In this document: piece by piece, positions 20,650-33,479 of the stretch
Position numbering within the stretch: position 1 is the first letter of the stretch
Layout of the letters: each line of letters begins with the position of its first letter
DNA from: Margaritifera margaritifera
Lineage: Eukaryota > Mollusca > Bivalvia > Unionida > Margaritiferidae
Direction: 5' to 3'
DNA: 64,000 nucleotides
Assembly: GCA_029931535.1 (NCBI GenBank)
Contig: JAQPZY010001412.1
Coordinates: 496,001 to 560,000, forward strand
Translations under genes and position numbers: made by a program
Notes under the pieces: generated by a model
Told to the model about the DNA's origin: nothing
Seen by the model: the letters and a program-made list of their open reading frames with translations, nothing else
Databases searched by the model: none

Positions 20650-23420
20650 CTATAATTGTAAAGACCTCTTGTATGATATATTTATTTGTTTCTATTTGAA
20701 TTAATAGTTTTAGTGGTAAAATTCCCATACACCCCCACCCTCCATAAAAAGTATCGTTTGGATCTTTTAATAGAAAATTAAGTATAACCATGTTTATATA
20801 CAGAAGAATAACATGTATATATCTGAAGCCGAAATTGCTTTTAGAAAATTTGTATTGATACATTTAGATGGAGTCACATTCTTTCATTATGTCATGAATC
20901 CATACCATATGTCAACATGACCTATATCTTCTTATGCACGGTGAATAATAATAATAATAACTAATGGAATAAAAGAAGGATAGATAGATAGACATGCTTT
21001 GTTGTTTCTTATGACTCATGATAATAGACGTATTCTTGCTATGTCAACTTCCTGTGGATAACATCATAATGCATATGCTGTACAGTGTCACCACAGTTCA
21101 CTATGCACTTACACAATAAGGTTACTTCCACCAGGATGCGTGTGCTCACAAGTATCCTCAGATCCAAGGTAAAAGTTCGTATATATTCCTTGGAGACTCA
21201 CTATCTGATTAAAATCGAGATCTGCTAATAATAAATAGATTTAAAAGGCACCGATAAAAGTTCATGTTCTGCTGACCTATGGAATTCCCAATCACTTATT
21301 TTTAGTAACCTATCAGATAAAGTATTGCGTTTGTGTTAGGGCGAGTTATACTTAGAAACGTTGTATTTCGAATGACGTTAGTTTCAGTTTCATAAATTTG
21401 AAAGCTGTAATTTAACTGGTGAATCAAAGGTTAACAGTACATGACGTCGTGTCGGTGTCTGTCAGATCTCCCTAATGCAGGAGATCTTAATTTTACTCAG
21501 ATTGCGAGACCTCATTAACGCATGTATGTTTTAATTTGCCGACTCTTAAATGAATACTTTCTTGTATTATCCAAGACAAAAAGTAAAAGAAATAAAACAC
21601 CTCAACTAATTAAACGTCTTTTAAGTTCAGGAATTTATAGTTTTGTTTGTGGGCAAAATATCATTATCAGATGATTCACGTCTAAAGGCATATACGCACA
21701 CATTGAGTAGGGTCGATTGCACTGCAATGTATTATTTTCAAATGATTCAAAATGGGAGCGAACAGTACAATGCAACTACTATTTGCACAAATGTAAATCG
21801 GAACGATCTGGATGTTAAACACTCCATAATACCTGGGCTATTTATTCTTCGCACTCGTCTGTATAGCATGGTTCGATTTTAAGAAATAGGTCAAGATGAA
21901 TATTTTGAAAAATAGGACTATGCCAGCGACCTAAAATATTGCACTGTATGACTCATATGATTATTATAAACGTAAATTAATATCTTTATATGTCTTGTAA
22001 CGATACTAATCGCAAAAATAAAAAACATGAAATTTTAAATTGGTTAGAAATGGGCTCAAATTGGTTAACAGTAATGAGTACGTATCGTGTCTGTCAAATC
22101 TCCCTTATGCAGGAGACTTTAATTGTAATCAGATTGCGAGACCTCATTAATGCATGTCTGTTTTAATCTGTTGACTCTTAAATAAATAATTTCTTGTTTT
22201 AAACAAAACAAAAAAAAAAATAAAAAAAACAAAAAAAAAAAATAATAAATAAATAAATGTCTTTTAAGTTCGAGAATGTATGGTTTTGTTTGTCGGAACA
22301 ATAGATTTATGAGATGGTCTACGTAGAAAGGCATGCACACGCGTATTAAGCAAGGGTAGATTGCACTAAATGGTATTATTTTTAGATGATTCAAATGGAA
22401 GCAAACAATAAAATGCAACTACAATTGCAAAGACTTTAATCTAAAGATAGGGGTTTTAAACATTCCAAAATACATGGGCTCTTTGTTTTAGCAATCGTCT
22501 GTATAGCGTGGTTCCGATTTTGAGAAATAGAACAAAATGAATATTTTGAAAATTAGGACAAGATGCAAGCGGCCTAAAAATATTGCACTGTATGACTCAT
22601 ATGAATATTATAAACGTAAATTAATATTTTTACATCTTGTAAATCTAGCTACTAATAGCAAAAATAACTAGCATCTAATTTTAAATCGTTTAGAAATGGA
22701 CTCTAAATAGCATTATATCTAGAAACTGTATACATAAAGCAGGACAGGGTGTAATTGGGTCTTCAAAGATTACTCCCTACCCTCGATTAACCTATAACAG
22801 AAGCAGAAATAAATAGGTACGACGAGGACAATCATATGTAAAATATGCCATGAAAAGGATGCAGTTAAAACAAGACAGTCAAATATTTTATTTCTAATCG
22901 GAAAAAGGCCTATACGTTTTACAAGACCGAGGAATAATCATTTACAGAATGCAAATGCTGTTAGAAAATTACACTAGCTTGCACCAATGATATCTTTCAG
23001 GTAGTACCTGTCACACATGTTATATCAGAGGTACAAAATTACTATGCTATTGGTCTTAAACAACAATGTCAAGATCACTGCACTTACATACCGGGTCCTT
23101 TCTTTGGAGTAGGGGTATCTATTTTGGAAACCACTGTCGTGGCGCCTTAATGGGTACGCTGATAGACGATCCATTTAGCAAGTGAACAATTCAAGAACGA
23201 GACTGAGAGAGGTGGCAAGAGATAAGATGTAAAACAATTCATGTCAAGAAAAAATCGACCATTGGAAAAAGTGAATACAGTGAATCTTCCCTAAACTGGC
23301 TGCTATGTAATCCGTCCACATTCTGCAGACTGGCCACACATTCTTGTGCCAAAACAGCCGTTCTAAAGCTGTATAACCTGTCCAACTTATGCTAACTGGC
23401 CACATTCTGGTCCCAGTACA
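20650..23420. repeat. Complex repeat block, first set
   Basis: This block shares sequence with 24.25-26.56 kb and 58.15-62.10 kb. Examples are 'ttgtattgatacatttagatgga' (20,850; 58,215) and 'ggagtaggggtatctatttt' (23,107; 61,817). The stretch 'cgacgaggacaatcatatgta' occurs at 22,819 and, similarly, at 61,542. Inside, 21,430-22,060 is repeated in tandem at about 22,067-22,710 (shared 'tctcccttatgcaggaga' and 'gcactgtatgactcatatga'). No ORF is preserved across copies, so the ORFs here are not treated as genes. Confidence 0.75.
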
Positions 23421-23659
23421 GCTGTACAGAAAACCATTTAACATTTTCTGCACTTGCCAACACCAGCAAATATTTTTATTTTGTAGATAAGTGTTTTTTT
23501 TAAGAATGAATATTAAAATGATTAAAATATCACATTGAATACTCAAATGTTTAATATATTAGATATAATCAAAACTATCGTTTGTTATATAAACTAAGAG
23601 ACCTCTTATATGATAGTTTTATTTGTTTCTATTTGAAATGATTGTTCTACTGTATAGTA

Positions 23660-24240
23660 AAAGTCATACAGGTCATGTATGCGTTCAGTACCGACTATTT
23701 CAGTAACGGGTGTCGTTTATCAGAATTTGATTACATTTACCTTTAACTGGCGATTATTCACTTTATCTGGATCCTCATACATCCATATTCCGTTGGAAGG
23801 TCATTATTCACACGCCCTGAGAAACACACACGGCAAAACTCAATGTTAAAGGGCGTGGACATTTTTGGACGAGGTCAACCTGAAGGCGTGATCTAGTACA
23901 AACCGGATTGAATGTCGCGCTCTGTGATGTCACAATGAAAGCTATGCAAGTTGAAATAAACTTCCTACTACCCTGTATTGTGACGATTAGACCCGACGTG
24001 CTCTTTTCGTGACCCAGTTTAGTACCTGGCCACCATTGTAAAGTCCATAGCGATCAATAATTTTCGTCTTCAAGTTTATTGATGACATTTAAGGTGCAGA
24101 ACATTCGATAATCAGGATTGAATAGACTTTGGTTAAACTATATTAGCATTAAATTTTAGAACAACAATTACTATATAATTTAAGATGAGTAAATGCGCCT
24201 ACATGACCACATTGACATACACTTTAGTTGCATACTTCTC
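23660..24240. repeat. Dispersed repeat, second copy of 3.6-4.2 kb
   Basis: See the match at 3,645-4,225. Reads 'acctttaactggcgattatt', 'gtgatctagtacaaaccgga', 'ccatagcgatcaataatttt' and 'tgcgcctacatgaccacattg' in the same order. Confidence 0.7.
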
Positions 24241-24589
24241 ATTTTAGCAAAAAATGTATCGCTTGGATTTTTAAAATAGAAAATTAAGTATTAGTCTTGT
24301 TCATACACAGAAAAAAAAATGTATATAATACTTGAAGCAGAGATTACTCTTAGGAAATTTTCATTGATACATTTAAGTGAAGTTACATTCGTTCATTTAC
24401 GTCATGAATCCATACAATATCAGAGTTTTAAAAAAGCGAATAGTCTGACACCCAGGGCCCCTCTAAATCTAGTTTGGACCCTTCCCGTATTTAAAGTGAG
24501 TTGTCTGCCTGTCCCCCCCCCCAAAAAAAAGAAGGTGTTACCTAATTTGCCTGAAAGAAATATTCAGCCCGCCGACGAAACGCGGCAAT

Positions 24590-24853
24590 TTCACTTTGAA
24601 GTTCTTGAAAGACACTGGTAAATTATTAATACCCGGCCCCCTGTTGAGGCTCCATTTATAGGTCCCTCCACCGTATGAAGATCGTCTGCTTATTTGTATC
24701 GGAAGCTATAAACTTTATGCACCAAGAAAAGCACGTGACCTATGAATGTGGAACAGTGCTATTTCTGTTCTCCTTATTTCATTAGTTATCTGTAATTAGC
24801 GCTCATCTGTACTGCATAATTTACCAATGTCTTTCAAGAACTTCAAAATGAAA
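24590..24853. repeat. Inverted repeat, 38-bp arms, 188-bp spacer
   Basis: Left arm 24,590-24,627 and right arm 24,816-24,853 are reverse complements with two mismatches (core 'gaagttcttgaaagacactgg'). Similarity continues weakly outward ('gcggcaattt' versus 'gccgct' on the other side). It may be a short transposon or the edge of the hAT relic that follows. Confidence 0.8.
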
Positions 24854-25075
24854 ATGCCGCTGTCCCTTGCGCACGCTGACTTGGTAAAGTACCGCTGGTT
24901 AAATGTACCTGGAGGTACCTATACGATTGTTTGACAATTAAGCTAAGCCAGGGATCAGCGACTTTTAAAAGCCCCGAATCCAATGTTTTTCACTCTAAAG
25001 GAACTGAGATCATTAGATTATATTTTATTCCACGTAGTTCAAAGAATTGGTAGCGGCTGATTCTATTGATACGGA

Positions 25076-25507
25076 ATGAGTGTTTTCTGTAATTGTGACA
25101 CATTCACAGTATTATCACATGAACTAATTATGAACTTGAAGCTATTGTTTTCACTGAGTGATATATACAAAATTTTAATGCCTCCCCAGACTTCATTTCT
25201 ATTCTCAAGTTTGATCGAGAGACATGGAGATTTTTGCAACGTTCAGAAAACGAAACTAACCCAAGGCCCACAAATACTCATCCCTACAGATCGTGATGAA
25301 ATACACAGACTGAAAATCCAACTTAAGGCCTACAGTCAGAGATCGCAAGAGCAGACGTGTATGCCACAAATTATTCTGAATTCCACACCTGAGCATGCAC
25401 AAATTGTGAAATTGTTCGAAATCTCGTGCGAGGTGAGCCCCTCTACAGCAGAATGTGAACGCGAGTTCAGTCTCATGAATATTATCACAAGTATAAGGGA
25501 ACGATGA
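25076..25507 (+). pseudogene. hAT transposase C-terminal fragment
   Basis: A 143-residue reading frame whose last third, 'SCEVSPSTAECEREFSLMN', matches the hAT dimerisation domain, in which a Ser-x-Ala-Glu-Cys-Glu-Arg-x-Phe-Ser pattern is diagnostic. It stops soon after 'SIRER', before the usual 'RNRL' extension, and the N-terminal zinc finger and catalytic part are missing. It is a transposon relic. Terminal repeats were not located. Confidence 0.6.
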
Positions 25508-26139
25508 ATTATTTTTCGGGAGGGGGTGGATGTGTCAAAATAATAGTAAAAATATGGACTTGTCGGGCAAGTGGATTTTAAGTAAGGGCAAGTGATTTTT
25601 TTAAAAAAAAAACACTTGCCCTGGGCCTGTGCATGTGCCTGAAAAATAATTTTTTTCAGCACCGAATATGTCAACATGATCTTTTAGGTGCATTTATTTA
25701 TTTAGATGACATGGTTTGAATGCCATACATATAAATATATTTGCCTTTCTCAAACTTATACTGTTTATTGTTTGTTGTACACTGTATGAGATATTTAGTA
25801 ATATGCATTAAATGGTAAGTCGAGTATGGCCATGTAGTAGATGGAATGTTTCCTTGACCCATGTCTTGTTATGCACTGTGAATAATGATAACAATAATAG
25901 TAATAATAATAATAATAATATTGACTAATGAAATAAAGAAAGGATAGATAGATAGATATATAGATAACAGATTTACCGCATATTAGTTTTGTTGTCTCTA
26001 ATAACTCATGCTAATATATCTATTCTCGCTTTGTCAACTTCCTGTGTATAACAACAAAATGCATATGCATATGCTGTAAAGTGCCACTGCATTAGGCACT
26101 TGCACGATAAGGTTATTTCCGCCAGGATACGAGGCCCGA

Positions 26140-26215
26140 ATTTTTATCAGCTGTTTTGGCGCCCCAAGACCTCTGGCGCCCGGGGCAAACGCCCGTCCGC
26201 CCCGTCCCCACCCTC
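26140..26215. mobile_element. GC-rich hAT-like end fragment
   Basis: The stretch 'tggcgccccaagacctctggcgcccggggc' is far more GC-rich than its surroundings and resembles the terminal sequence seen beside hAT-type elements. Only one end is visible. Confidence 0.35.
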
Positions 26216-26780
26216 GTTAGTACGCTACAGTTTTCGATTTTAAGAAATAGGACAAGATGAATATTTTGAATAATATGACAGGATGCAAGCGGCCTAAAAT
26301 ATTGCACTGTATGACTCATATGATTATTATAAACGTAAATTAATATCTTTATATGCCTTGTAACTCAAGCTACTAATCGCAAAAATAAAAACCATGTAAT
26401 TTTAAATTGTTTAGAAATTGACTCAAATTGGTAAACAATACATGACGTCGTATCGGTGTCTGTCAGATCTCCCTTATGCAAGAGATCTTAATTTTAATCA
26501 GATTGCGAGACCTTGTTAATGCATGTCTGTTTTAATCTGCTGACTCTTCAATGAATATTCCCCCCCCCCCCCCACTAATTAAATGTCTCTCAAGATAAAA
26601 GTGTATGCCAAATGTAACTTCATATTATTATGCATCCTCCTGTAGGATCCAGGAATAGCACTTCCCCTCTGGTGCATATCTGTAACTTACAATAATAACT
26701 CCCTAGTAGTTTAGGAGGAGTAGTGATATTAAACAATTGTTTACGGACGCCAGACGCCGGAAGAACAGCTGATGAAGGTC

Positions 26781-26975
26781 CAGGGCCGGATTAAGACCAT
26801 TAGAGGCCCTAAGCACTGAAAAGATTATGGTGCCCACCCCCCACCCCCCATGTAACATGTAATTCAAAATATAAACAATACTAAACTGTAATTTCTCTTT
26901 TTTGTGTGTGTGTGTCCCTGCTTTGCTGGTTACCTAAGCAGGTGCTTAGTCTGCCTATTGGGTAATCCAGCACTG
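26781..26975. mobile_element. hAT-type MITE, 195 bp, with 8-bp target duplication
   Basis: Left end 'cagggccggatta' and right end read inward 'cagtgctggatta' are imperfect inverted repeats starting CAG. Flanks are 'tgaaggtc' (26,773-26,780) and 'tgaagggc' (26,976-26,983), an 8-bp duplication with one mismatch, as the hAT superfamily makes. No coding capacity. Confidence 0.8.
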
Positions 26976-26983
26976 TGAAGGGC

Positions 26984-28159
26984 CATCTCATAAGCTTTTC
27001 TGGTCTTCGACGAGGGGAGGTAAAAAGGGAAGTATCTTTGAATATGCCAAGAGAACCAACAACTTATCTCTTAGTGAGAAAATTCGTTTTCTCGGACTGG
27101 GAAGATGCTAAATTGTAGACAGCGAGTTACGCATTGTCATAGTGTTGTAAATATTTTGTAAGTTTTGAACAACCTCCATTCTATCTGCAGTACTTCATCC
27201 TCCAAGCAAGCTGATAATTTGTAAAACAATTTGCATGAATAATGTGAGATGAACCGAGCACATCTGATAGGCGTTCCCGAAACCAGAACCACATTTGACA
27301 GTCGTTCCCGAGACCAGAAGCATAAATTTAAGAATGTTAAAAGTTACCAGTGGTTTCAGTATTCGGCATTCCATATTTAAATATCTAACCCAATGATGGT
27401 AGCAAGTATGATTTTCGAGTCGTTGTGAATTTTTAATCCACTCCCCTTTATCGTTTGTTCGTTCATTTGTTGTACTTGTTTGTTTGTTCATATACCTATT
27501 CTCTTTTTTGTATATATCTAACTCTCGATCTATGTATCTATCTTAGTCTCTTTCATGTATATGAGTGTTGCATACAATTTATTATTCAGTTGCTATTGAA
27601 ACTGTACAGCAATGTATACATGCCATTCATGCAAAGTGAAAAGTGAAAATGAAAGTCATTTCTTTTGACATTCCCATGACTAAGACATTCAAAAAGGTAA
27701 TACTCATATGCTGTATTGATTGACCTCATTATTTTAGAAATCCCCTATAATATCCGCTGTCATCGAAAATTTGAATTGTTGGCCGGGAAATGTCTGTTTA
27801 CATTCCTAGAGGCGACGTGCATAATCACACACATAACATAATGCTATCATACATCAAATTATGTGCCGGTCTATTCACAGATCTGTTTTATCAATTACTT
27901 TTCAAACATGGACGAGCCAATGTTAATTTTAAAGGGCGATATTATCTCAAAACTGCATATAAACAAGAATTCAATCCTGTTACAATACAAATATTATTTT
28001 CACGGAGTTATATATACTGAGCAGGGTTCGAAACTAACTATTTTATTAACTAGTCAAGCTGACTAACAGGACAAAAGACGCATTAGTCCGCAGCAAAATC
28101 TATTAGTCCTCAAAATACATGTACGTAACACAACAATAGAGATTTATACACATTATAAT
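26984..28159. other. No gene seen
   Basis: Contains several 60-100 residue chance ORFs. None shows a known motif or a paralogous copy in the window. Confidence 0.35.
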
Positions 28160-28333
28160 TTATATTGATTTGCCATCAGTTTGTCCCAAGTCGTAATCTT
28201 CTCCATCTGATTCTAAATAATCATCAATATACAATGGTCTTCTTTGTCTCGGTCCACATGAGTTCCATAAATATATATCTGGCACTGGATCATAATCAGC
28301 AATGTCAGTGAGTGAAAACAATAAAGGAAACAT
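28160..28333 (-). CDS. Unrecognised small acidic ORF or terminal exon
   Basis: 57 codons from ATG at 28333 to TAA at 28160-28162. The interior reads 'DIADYDPVPDIYLWNSCGPR' and then an acidic 'YIDDYLESDGEDYDLG' stretch. This composition is more protein-like than its AT-rich neighbours. No splice acceptor is obvious upstream. I cannot assign a family; it could be the tail of a transposon protein or chance. Confidence 0.3.
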   Translation of the reverse strand: MFPLLFSLTDIADYDPVPDIYLWNSCGPRQRRPLYIDDYLESDGEDYDLGQTDGKSI

Positions 28334-31300
28334 GGTAACTGTGACGGACCCCCTTCTTACAAGTGGTACGATTTGGTTGGTTATCGTTATCTAGAGGATG
28401 ATCGACCTCGGCGTTTTTGCCCGGAATTGAGTAAATAATAAAATAAATTATGAAATTTATAGATGGAATAAATAGATATCTGAGCAGATATACAAAACAG
28501 AATAACACGAGCCCGCGTACATGAAATATAGCAATTTAATCAATTACATAAAGCAAATTGAGATAATACACAACATTAGGAAGATACACTTCTTTTTGAA
28601 ATAAATCAGTTACCGAATTTCAACACAAATATACTTATGTAAATAGCCGATCTGTTTTAAACGATAGACTTAGTTCATCATAGAATCGAGCGAACAATCG
28701 AAGTCATTGCCCCGCATGCCTGCATAACCTGCTTATCGCTGGTCACTCCAAATTCAATGCTGCTGTCCGGTCAAGATTGATGTTCTCCCCTTTTTTCCAG
28801 TTCTCACTCTCTCTTATCTCACCTCTTTCCGGCCCTCAAACTTTGTGTGGGCAGGTGGATAGGTAGATAGGTGAATACGTGGATAGGTAGGTGGATGGAG
28901 CTATTTCCCCTTTCAAAATAAACAGAGAAGCAACCTAAATCTTCTGTCAAATATCCTACTGGGAATAGAACATTACTCCACTCTCGTTACGTCAGATATC
29001 GTCCTATCGGAATTCAAACAGATACCAAAGGCTATCTGGTCAGGTCAAACCTGGCAGACCATAAACAAACATAGTTTCAGAAGATTAATGTACTTCCTAA
29101 CGGCTATTTCATCACATCAACATTACACGAGACATAACAGTTTCAGTTCACGTCCTAATTATACAAATGAATCAATGAAATTCACTCCATCACTCAACTA
29201 TATTAGTTGTTTCGCATGCCTTCACACAAGATTCTCCCAACTCATATTAAATAAAGTAATGCATGAAATTCTTAGAATACACGATTCCTATAACAATCAA
29301 GACGACAAATTCAAACAATTCGTCAAACTCATATAAAGAAGATTATTGTACGAATTCAGACAAATGAACTCAACAAAATAGTTATACTCGTATCAAGAAC
29401 TGATGTACGAATTTAAACAAATAAATTGAAACAAATAATTATATTGATTTCAACGAATTACATGAGATTGATGCAAGTACCTCGGTTCTACCGCCAGAAT
29501 TGTGTCCTTCAACTTCTAGACACTATTCCCTTGAACAATTGTTTATACGAAAGAATTTCTTTTTAATTCTATCTCGGAGTCAAGATCTCTTCCTCTCACA
29601 GGAAAACTTGGACTGATTACATTTTGCGATGTGGAATACTTAAAACATGAAATTTTCGTCTGGGAAACACACCTCTTATTTAGCGTAGCCAATCAGATTA
29701 AACGTATCTACCGCCCTTTTATAAATATACGCTCTACGCGGTTAGCGTAACCCTAGATTTTCGTTCGCCATGTAAAACTGATTCTGGACAATTTTAAAAA
29801 GATAATACTACTTCTACTCGTTTCTGCATTCTCTCAACTTTGACATTTTTGATAACTAGACCTCCAATTAGCCTTATGTCCGACTTCTAACAATGAAGGC
29901 TTAACTAAGAATCAATCTCGCCCCCTAACAGGAACAGTCTAGCAATTTCATACGGTACCTTTCCTCATAAATCTAATTAATTGTTATCTGCCAACTAATG
30001 CGCTCTACCGAAATCGACAGAAATTTGCACCCTCACAGTAACAAAGGCGTGCCTGAAACTTGCATTATTTGCACGACGCTGTTTAAATACTGTTTAATGC
30101 TCATCCCAGTGAAAGACTTTAAGAAATGACCCACACTGGTGGCCAGCAGCAAATTAAGTTTATAATCCCCGACAACCATATTTATTTGATATAGGTTTTG
30201 TCTTTAGTTGATTTTGGGTATTTTTGATGTTTACTCGTCAAAATCGGTACAAATTCTGATGAAAGTCAACCAATTTGAACTGGAGATGTAGCCATTATAT
30301 GACTAACGTAAGTTCGCAAAGTTACTCCCTTCAAAGGAAGATACATATGAGAGGACAAACAGTTTACAAAACTTATTTATCAGCTGAATCAATACTTTGA
30401 AATTTAAGAACGTTTCTTCATGTATTGTTGTTTTTACGATTGCAGTGCCACGGATTGTCAGTTTTACTTGTATTGTTTTCCCCACACAGAATCTTTTATT
30501 ATCTCTGACTTTACACGTGTTGGGTATAATTCGATAATATCGAAAGAGAACGATCGATAATAGCGAACAATGATAGGTAAGTACTTGATAACAAAAATGC
30601 AGCATACATGACATTAACTTCGATTTACTTTGTCTTGTTTGTCAGTTCAGTGGTAAATTTTTTCCCTAAATAAAATTAGAGAAAACTACTTCGATGGTTC
30701 CATCGCAAATACCCACGCTTTTCATGTAATGCCATCCCCCCACCCCACCCACTTTTTGCAGAAAAACGTAAGTATTTTAATTGAGCCTTTTCCCTTTGTG
30801 CTTCCTTCAGTTTTTCATGACTCCGTGTGTCGCTCCATCCTCCTGCCCGTGCATCCATCACACTTTCGTTTCTGCAGCAAAACTCTCCTTAAGTATAACT
30901 GGATTTTCAAAAAAGGTTTGCAGCTTTAAATTTTTAAGAACTTGGAGGAGTTGGATTTGTTTTTGCATTTTATGGTGGGATTTTATGCCGTTATAGTCAG
31001 AATGAATTAACGTTATTTCCGCACAACAACGCTATTTGTTATCACCGAAAATATTTATTGCTGTTGAATTGTGATGAGGTCGCTCATGAGATTGATTTTC
31101 AGCATGTTATATCACCATTTGATGGATTATTTGACTCCTGGTTGTCTGATTGGCTTGCTTTTGTCTCCACACAATACTTGTTTCCTTACTAGATTTAACC
31201 CAAGTCTGGTATGCAGTTTAATATTGTTGAAATAGAAAGCGACTTTGACTTTCAGGATTCTGTCATTATTTCTTAAAAGTATGGCCTCTGATCATTGTTA

Positions 31301-31587
31301 CCAATTTTTCTGCATGAAATACTCTGTTTTTATTGCTATCTTAGATTTGCACGCATTACCGTTTTAAAAAGAAATAAATTTATAATTACTTTACTAAAGA
31401 GTGTAAGATCAGGGCTTTGATGTTCTGATGTAAACCATACATCGTATACCCTATACTGTGATTTGCGCAGACCCAACCTCGAAGTAACTCTCCAATACAT
31501 CATGAGAAAAGCGGCGGACACCTTGGATTCCCTTCTTTGAAGCAGTATAAGTTTAGGCCCTCTAGCTCCTCCCCTTGCAAACGACTC

Positions 31588-31588
<1 letters not shown>
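28334..31588. other. No gene recognised
   Basis: Contains a 'ggtagg/ggatagg' short repeat at 28,853-28,895. Several AT-rich ORFs (29,088-29,336; 30,303-30,614 minus) have no motif or splice context. Nothing further supportable. Confidence 0.4.

Positions 31589-31679
<91 letters not shown>
31589..31679. repeat. (TA)n microsatellite
   Basis: About 45 TA units. Poly-Tyr/Ile ORFs on both strands are artefacts of it. Confidence 0.95.
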
Positions 31680-31682
<3 letters not shown>

Positions 31683-32344
31683 AAAGAAAGTGAAACCAAC
31701 AAATCAAGTAAAATCAACAAGCAATTTATTTCTAGGCAAATAAAGTGTAAATGTAAAAGACACTTACAGTAACGTTAATTAAAATCCAAATAATCCAATA
31801 ATGCTAAGTGTCCTAATCATAAGTTCTAAATATAGAATGTTCCGAATGAATGACTGTATCCTTGAATGTGTTGATGTGCCAATGGTCTTTAATGTCCTGA
31901 TGTACCAGTAGTCTTGAATGTGCTGATGTGCCAAAAGGAAGTACTCCTTAATATCTTCGAATAAGATCACATAAATCCCAAAATTATCAATTCAAAATCA
32001 AAAATCCAAAAATCTATGAGCACTTTCATAATTCAAAGCATATTTTAAATAATTCCTCTTTCTGAACTGGGAATGATTTTTCACAACTGTAATGGCTCTT
32101 TAAAGACTGATGTTAAGGTCGAAACTGAAAAACTGTCCACTAAACATGGTATATTTAAAGATAGGCCACATGACAGAATGTTCTAGAATATTATGATGTA
32201 TGTGACTCTTAACACACAACTCTAAGGGAAATTCTAGTTTTATCTTTAAACAAAATCAACCTTGACCTCAAATTAACTCAACATTTTGTTTACCAAAACC
32301 GTCCTTGAACTCAAAATACTATTATATAAACATCATACATAACA
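31680..32344. other. No gene; short internal repeat
   Basis: 'cttgaatgtg(t/c)tgatgtgcca' occurs at about 31,860 and 31,912, with a related 'ctgatgtaccagtag' between, giving a loose tandem repeat of roughly 25-50 bp. Confidence 0.5.
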
Positions 32345-32437
32345 ATACATACATACATACATACATACATACATACATACATACATACATACATACATAC
32401 ATACATACATACATACATACATACATACATACATACT
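32345..32437. repeat. (CATA)n microsatellite
   Basis: About 23 units. Confidence 0.95.
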
Positions 32438-33250
32438 TGATTGCACGAGGAGAAAAGGGAAAAAAAACTTTAAAAAATACAAAATACCTTTGCGTTTCTA
32501 TGACCTAACTTGTATTGCAGTCTACAATTGAAAGCTTTTACTCTCGCAATATTCTGTGAAAAATGGTTTTAGAAAGCAGAATTTTACCCGACATAGTCCC
32601 GTGTCCTGCAAAAATGTTGATACCAACATTGTTGTCAGTTATTGGATCAACCTGAGTATGAAGACCAAGATGTTGTTTAGTCAAAAATTCAACTGGTTTC
32701 TAGAACAATTACTTGACCTAGTTCATCAGAACCATGAAAAATATGTTGGCTCCACGTTTCATTACATTACTGCAAGCGATTTTCATGGTTTTCCCTGCCC
32801 CTCGCACCTTGCGGTAGGCAATACATCTTCACTGCCTTCTCAAAATTTTAACATGACGTTTGTGTCTTTTTATCTGTAGCTACACGAACACTTGTAATCA
32901 GTGGGCAGTAGTCATCCATTATTCCGTGAAATATGATGCGCCAATGTATCATTTTGTGGTTGGTATCGATTTGTCATAAATGGTTTGGCCCTTTGACATT
33001 ATACACTCTCGATTGTATACATTGCTTTCTTCTCAGTGCTCTTTCCCTCTGGATAAAATCTTTGAACACTTTCTCGCAAGCGCCGTTTCTGTATATAAGG
33101 CTCCCTTTGATATAAGATTCGCCAACATTAGGCGTGCTACGTAATATATCATTTACTTGGCTGTCTAGTTCGGGTAATTTGTGTTTGAAAATCTGTCATA
33201 TATTTTCATTTATATCCTTCTTTTACATATAGTTGAAACACTAACTGATA
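32438..33250. other. No gene recognised
   Basis: A 107-residue plus-strand ORF at 32,556-32,879 has no family resemblance or splice context that I can support. Confidence 0.35.
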
Positions 33251-33475
33251 GCCATGTTGAGCTCCTTCCTCAAGGGGGCGTTTATATGAAGATGATTACT
33301 TCTGTGAACGGTCTAGCGGGTCTTTGAGACCTGTTAGTATTCCGCGGGTGGAATATTCAAGTTATTGCAAAATGTTTCATGGGTTCGACCATGCTGAGCT
33401 CTTTCCTCAAGGGGTTATTTATATATGAAGATGATTACCTCTGTGAACGGTCTAGCAGGTCTTTATGGAAAGCCG
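33251..33475. repeat. Direct duplication, about 137-bp spacing
   Basis: 'gccatgttgagctccttcct' to 'gtgaacggtctagcgggtct' at 33,251-33,322 is repeated at about 33,388-33,461 with small differences. Two units only. Confidence 0.85.
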
Positions 33476-33479
33476 TACC

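Larger units (their letters stand above)
24250..26560. repeat. Complex repeat block, partial second set
   Basis: Resembles parts of 20.65-22.1 kb and 58.15-59.2 kb: 'gttacattcgttcatttacg', 'gatatttagtaatatgcattaaatgg', the (AAT)n at 25,894-25,920 followed by 'gatagatagata', and 'gcactgtatgactcatatga' at 26,302. The block has been split by hAT-type sequence in the middle. Confidence 0.65.

Noticed and set aside
32345..32437. CRISPR-like array
   Set aside because: A simple (CATA)n microsatellite without spacers; the genome is eukaryotic.
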